From NCBI RefSeq assembly GCF_017114945.1, contig NZ_JABXKQ010000144.1:41759-105758 (forward strand): DNA of 64,000 nt. The letters run 5' to 3'. The position numbers and the translations under genes are program-made. This document shows positions 60,559 to 64,000 of this stretch, one piece after another. Source of the stretch: Nostoc sp. JL34. Lineage in GTDB: Bacteria > Cyanobacteriota > Cyanobacteriia > Cyanobacteriales > Nostocaceae. The notes beneath the pieces were generated by a model. That model made no database searches, was not told the origin of the DNA, and worked only from the letters and a program-made list of their open reading frames with translations. Every line of letters starts with the position of its first letter. Position 1 is the stretch's first letter.

Positions 60559-61377
60559 ATGACACAACAGTTGACAAACCATGCTTCATTGTGGGTTGAG
60601 CGACTGGGACGATTTGGCTATGTTTCCAAGGGAGTAGTTTACGGTATAGTTGGACTACTGGCAGCACAGGCGGCTTTTGGCAGGGGTGGTAAAACAACTG
60701 ATACCCAAGGCGCTCTCCAAACAATTGTCAACCAGCCATTTGGAAAATTTTTGCTGGCTTTAGTTGCAATCGGCTTGATTGGATACGTAATCTGGCGTTT
60801 TGTACAGGCAATTAAAGACCCAGAAAATAAAGGTAACGATGCCAAAGGTTTGGCAGTGCGAATTGGTTACGCAGTTAATGGCTTGATCTATGCAAGTTTA
60901 GCCTTAAGTGCTGTGCAAATCGTTATGGGTACAGGTAGCAGTAAAAATAGTAGTGATTCTACTGAAGATTGGACAGCACGTTTGCTTTCTCAACCCTTTG
61001 GTCAATGGTTAGTTGGAACTTTGGGGGCGTTTGTAATTGCTCTAGGCTTCTATCAGTTTTATAAAGCTTTTAGTGGAAAATTTCGTAAAGAACTCAATTT
61101 AACTGAGTTAAGTAACATAGAAGCCCGATGGATAATGAGAATTTCCAGATTTGGTTTAGCGGCACGGGGTATAGTATTTTGTATTATCGGTTGGTTTTTA
61201 ATTGAAGCAGCAAGACAGTCAAACGCCGCCACCGCAGAAGGTTTGGATGAAGTATTACAGACGTTAGCGCAACAGCCTAACGGAGCATGGCTTTTGGGTA
61301 TTGTGGCACTAGGTTTAGTTGCCTATGGAATTTACACAATAATACAAGCACGGTATCGTCGGGTAGTCAATGTTTAG
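60559..61377 (+). CDS. DUF1206 membrane protein
   Basis: 272 aa from the ATG at 60559. It consists of three repeats of a two-helix unit: GRFGYVSKGVVYGIVGLLAA, RIGYAVNGLIYASLALSA, and SRFGLAARGIVFCIIGWFLI, each followed by a QPFGKFLL/QPFGQWLV/QPNGAWLL segment and a second helix. This threefold pattern is DUF1206. Function unknown. The GHL10-type gene starts 33 bp later. Confidence 0.9.
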   Translation: MTQQLTNHASLWVERLGRFGYVSKGVVYGIVGLLAAQAAFGRGGKTTDTQGALQTIVNQPFGKFLLALVAIGLIGYVIWRFVQAIKDPENKGNDAKGLAVRIGYAVNGLIYASLALSAVQIVMGTGSSKNSSDSTEDWTARLLSQPFGQWLVGTLGAFVIALGFYQFYKAFSGKFRKELNLTELSNIEARWIMRISRFGLAARGIVFCIIGWFLIEAARQSNAATAEGLDEVLQTLAQQPNGAWLLGIVALGLVAYGIYTIIQARYRRVVNV

Positions 61378-61410
61378 ATGGTGTAGTACCGAGAATTTCA
61401 ATTTATAGAA

Positions 61411-62556
61411 ATGGCAGTAATAGAAACCCGTGGTATCTGGCTGACCACTACTGATAGTAAAGTTCTCAGGTCAAAGAAACGCATTGCTGAGGCGATGGAT
61501 TTCTTGGCCGAGACAGGATTTAATGTGGTGTTTCCCGTTGTTTGGAACAAAGCAGTAACTTTGTATCCCAGTCAAACAATGCGGCAGACTTTTGGAGTCG
61601 AAATTGACCCGATGTTTGTAGACCGCAACCCTTTAGAAGAAGTGGTGACTGAAGCGCGGCGAGTTGGGTTGAAAGTTATTCCTTGGTTTGAATACGGTTT
61701 TGCCAGTTCCTACAATTTAAATGGTGGTGTACTTTTACAGAAAAAACCGGAATGGGCTGCGCGTGATTGTAACGGCAACTTACTGAAGAAAAACGGCTTT
61801 GAGTGGTTAAATGCCCTCGATACCCAAGTGCAGGAATTTTTATTGAACTTGGTGCTGGAAGTTGCGAATAATTACGATGTGGATGGTATCCAAGGTGACG
61901 ATCGCTTGCCAGCGTTCCCCTGTGAAGGTGGCTATGATGAGGGAACTGTCACCCGCTATCGCCAGGAATTCGATCGCAATCCACCACAGAACCCCAAGGA
62001 TAGGCGATGGTTACAGTGGCGTGCAGATATTCTGACTGAGTTTTTGGCGCGTCTCTACCGGGAGGTAAAAGGAGTGAATCCTAATTTGCTAGTAGCGATC
62101 GCACCTAATATCTATGATTGGGCATTCCAGGAATATCTGCAAGATTCACCCGCATGGCTAAAGCGAGGAATAGTTGATATGATTCAGCCGCAGATTTATC
62201 GCCGTGACTTTAGGAGTTACGCTGCGATCGCTGATAAACTAGTAAACCAGCAGTTTACAGATGTGACGCTGCCCAAGTTAGCGCCGGGAATATTGATGAA
62301 GCTTGGCAGTTATTCTATTAGTCCAGAATATCTGGTGCAGGCAATTGAATACAATCGCCAACTTGGCATTCAAGGAGAGGTATTATTTTTTTACGAAGGT
62401 TTGCGCGAAAATAACAATACCCTAGCTAAAGTTTTACGAAATGGGCCTTATGCTAAGTCTGCATCATTTCCCACTCTGTCAGATTTGAGTGCGGGTGGTG
62501 TGATTAACAAGAGTACATCTTCAATTTGGCAACAGTTGTTCAAAAAGATTTTTTAA
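61411..62556 (+). CDS. Glycoside hydrolase-like protein, GHL10/DUF187 type
   Basis: 381 aa TIM-barrel protein. The start is ETRGIWLTTTDSKVLRSK, then FNVVFPVVWNKAVTLYPS, WFEYGFASSYN, and the carboxylate-containing VDGIQGDDRLPAFPCEGGYD. The family acts on surface or storage polysaccharides and usually carries a signal peptide, which is absent here, so this copy may be cytoplasmic or use another route. It is closely followed by the DUF2358 gene (6 bp). Confidence 0.9.
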   Translation: MAVIETRGIWLTTTDSKVLRSKKRIAEAMDFLAETGFNVVFPVVWNKAVTLYPSQTMRQTFGVEIDPMFVDRNPLEEVVTEARRVGLKVIPWFEYGFASSYNLNGGVLLQKKPEWAARDCNGNLLKKNGFEWLNALDTQVQEFLLNLVLEVANNYDVDGIQGDDRLPAFPCEGGYDEGTVTRYRQEFDRNPPQNPKDRRWLQWRADILTEFLARLYREVKGVNPNLLVAIAPNIYDWAFQEYLQDSPAWLKRGIVDMIQPQIYRRDFRSYAAIADKLVNQQFTDVTLPKLAPGILMKLGSYSISPEYLVQAIEYNRQLGIQGEVLFFYEGLRENNNTLAKVLRNGPYAKSASFPTLSDLSAGGVINKSTSSIWQQLFKKIF

Positions 62557-62562
62557 GGAAAA

Positions 62563-62997
62563 ATGGGCGTGGAATCTCAATTATCGGTGGGACAGATAAT
62601 TAAAACTTTAAAAGAAGATTTACCAACACTTTTTGAAAAAGATATTTTATATCACATTTATACACAGGATATCTATTTTAAAGACCCGGTAAATACATTT
62701 AAATACAAATTTAACTATCGAATTATATTTTGGACATTGCGATTTCATGCTCGGCTATTTTTTACCCAAATTTACTTTGATGTACATGAAGTATCTCAGT
62801 CAGCCGAAGATACGATTTTAGCAAAGTGGACGGTGCGGGGGGTGTTGCGCGTCCCCTGGAAAGCAGGTTTGCTTTTTAATGGCTATTCAACTTATAAACT
62901 CAACCAAGATAATTTGATATACGAGCATATCGACACATGGGATCGAAAGCCAGGGGAAATTTTACGGCAGTTTTGGCAAAGGGGAGGAGAGAGCTAA
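62563..62997 (+). CDS. DUF2358 family protein
   Basis: 144 aa. It is an NTF2-like fold family of cyanobacteria and plants. Conserved segments are IKTLKEDLPTLFEKDILYHIYTQDI and YFKDPVNTFKYKFNYRIIFW, ending in YEHIDTWDRKPGEILRQFW. No catalytic assignment. The 6-bp spacing implies co-transcription with the glycoside hydrolase-like gene. Confidence 0.9.
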   Translation: MGVESQLSVGQIIKTLKEDLPTLFEKDILYHIYTQDIYFKDPVNTFKYKFNYRIIFWTLRFHARLFFTQIYFDVHEVSQSAEDTILAKWTVRGVLRVPWKAGLLFNGYSTYKLNQDNLIYEHIDTWDRKPGEILRQFWQRGGES

Positions 62998-63012
62998 TTA
63001 GCTATTGGAAAA

Positions 63013-63252
63013 ATGACCCTTACTTTTAACTCAGATATTTACAGCCAATTGCTGTCTCAACATCAACCTCGGATTATTAAGACAGAAGAGGAAAACGAAA
63101 AGTTTTTAGAAACTGTTGAAAAACTGCTTTCTCGTTCTAATCTGACTCCTGAAGAAGATGATTTGTTGGAATTATTGGTAAAACTGATTGAGGATTTTGA
63201 AGATACAGCACTTGCGTCTATTATGAGGTACACTAGATTAAAATATAAATAG
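63013..63252 (+). pseudogene. HigA-like antitoxin, truncated by insertion
   Basis: Residues 1-64 (MTLTFNSDIYSQLLSQHQPR, IIKTEEENEKFLETVEKLLS and LLELLVKLIEDFED) match the N-terminal part of cyanobacterial HigA-type antitoxins. The C-terminal helix-turn-helix is missing; after LIEDFED the frame runs into foreign sequence (TALASIMRYTRLKYK) and stops at 63252, next to the IS630-type transposase. No HigB toxin gene is seen upstream. Confidence 0.65.
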
Positions 63253-64000
63253 TTTTAAATGAAGTCTTACTCTGTCGATCTTCGAGAAAAAATAGTTGCA
63301 GCACATCTTGAGAAAAACATCTCAATCAGGAAAGTGGCTAACATCTTTTCCGTCTCAAAGAGTTTAGTACAAAAGCTTGTAAAACAACAAAGACTTGAAG
63401 GAAATTTACAATCCAAGCCGCGAGGAAAGCCACAATTTAGTCATTTAACAAATGCTGACATAGAGCCCGTGAGAATTAGTTGAATCATATCCAGATGCAA
63501 CATTGATAGAGTTGTGTGAATTATTTGCAGACAAGACTGGCAATTGGGTAGGTCAAAGTGCAATGTGTCGTGCGTTACAGAAATTAGGATTAAATCGGAA
63601 AAAAAAACGAAGCGGAGTACCCAAGCAGGGACAGAAAGAGTCCTGAATTTAAGATTAGATTATTGGGAAAAGGTCAAACATATAGAGCCAGAAAATTTAG
63701 TATTTCTGGATGAAACTGGTGTCCTACTTGGGTTAATGAGGACTCATGCCCGTTCACAAATGGGAACAAGAGCTTACTCTCTTAACCCTTTTTATAGAGG
63801 CTCAAAAGTTACAGTAATTGGAGCAATTAGTATTAAAAAAGTAGTTGCATTAATGACAATGAATGGTTCAATGGATGGCATTGCATTTGAATTATTTATT
63901 GAGAAATTTTTAGTGCCACATTTATGGTCAGGAGCAGTGGTAGTAATGGATAATTTATCCGCACATAAACTAGATTCAATTGTGCCAATGATTGAAGCTG
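63206..64000 (+). mobile_element. IS630-type insertion sequence, left part
   Basis: The transposase starts at 63259 and runs off the right edge. The left end probably lies at the TA at 63204-63205, where antitoxin homology stops; IS630 elements insert at TA. The right end is outside the window, so the terminal repeat cannot be checked. Confidence 0.7.
63259..64000 (+). pseudogene. IS630 family transposase, two frame breaks, partial
   Basis: The N-terminal helix-turn-helix part (SVDLREKIVAAHLEKNISIR, then KVANIFSVSKSLVQKLVKQQ) ends at a TGA at 63481. A second frame continues ESYPDATLIELCELFADKTG to about 63600. A third frame from a run of nine As (63599-63607) reads RVLNLRLDYWEKV with the DDE residues FLDETGV and VVMDNLSAHK up to the edge. 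IS630 relatives can use frameshifting, but two breaks suggest decay. Confidence 0.75.

Overview
The window looks like chromosomal DNA of a filamentous, Nostoc-like cyanobacterium (Nostocales). The support is photosystem I genes psaF, psaJ and psaL, a ferredoxin-type glutamate synthase, an RNase E ending in the cyanobacterial Arg-rich tail, several cyanobacterium-restricted DUF families (DUF1825, DUF1997, DUF1802, DUF2358, DUF1206), many copies of the HIP1 octamer GCGATCGC, and the short intergenic repeats typical of Nostoc.

Layout. 1-11.6 kb: the start of tsaD, then psaF-psaJ-psaL, gmk with a remA-like gene, a pyrF-centred cluster, tyrS, a class A penicillin-binding protein, DUF1825, a J-domain/TPR protein, a TM2/SHOCT membrane protein, a helix-hairpin-helix protein and a signal peptidase. 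11.6-13.2 kb is non-coding apart from a candidate small RNA. 13.2-22.6 kb: polysaccharide deacetylase, the large glsF gene, a phosphodiester glycosidase and a cupin. 22.9-28.7 kb: an IscA-like protein, then the str ribosomal cluster rpsL-rpsG-fusA-tuf and a separate rpsJ. 28.9-38.6 kb: LON-domain protein, pheA, DUF1997, rnhB, rne with a long leader, a B12/radical SAM protein and a STAS protein. 39-50 kb: clpS with a CPBP protease, a frameshifted IS982-type element with target duplication, aroE, a hydrolase, a putative lipoprotein, an aldo/keto reductase, DUF1802 and ggt. 50.5-60.4 kb is the unusual part, described next. 60.5-64 kb: DUF1206, a GHL10-type glycoside hydrolase, DUF2358, and an IS630-type element that truncates a HigA-like antitoxin gene.

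The most interesting region is 50.5-58.2 kb. It holds a sensor histidine kinase, an NtrC-type regulator with an intact GAFTGA loop (the sigma-54 contact motif), and an ORF whose first 180 or so residues are RpoN (sigma-54) but whose second half is replaced by ten copies of a 7-residue repeat. Cyanobacteria are generally described as lacking sigma-54. Three strong -24/-12 promoter sequences (GG-N10-GC) sit exactly where such a system would need them: a back-to-back pair in the 156-bp gap between the kinase operon and a divergent gene for a membrane-anchored protein with a duplicated domain, and a third, matching the consensus at every defined position, upstream of an MFS transporter gene. I infer a sigma-54 signalling module, probably transferred, controlling its own operon, an envelope protein and an exporter. 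Whether it still works is open, because the RpoN DNA-binding half is missing from this window.

Start codons were chosen by ribosome-binding site, family length or ATG preference where the longest reading frame began with TTG. Everything here was read by eye; no database search was run.
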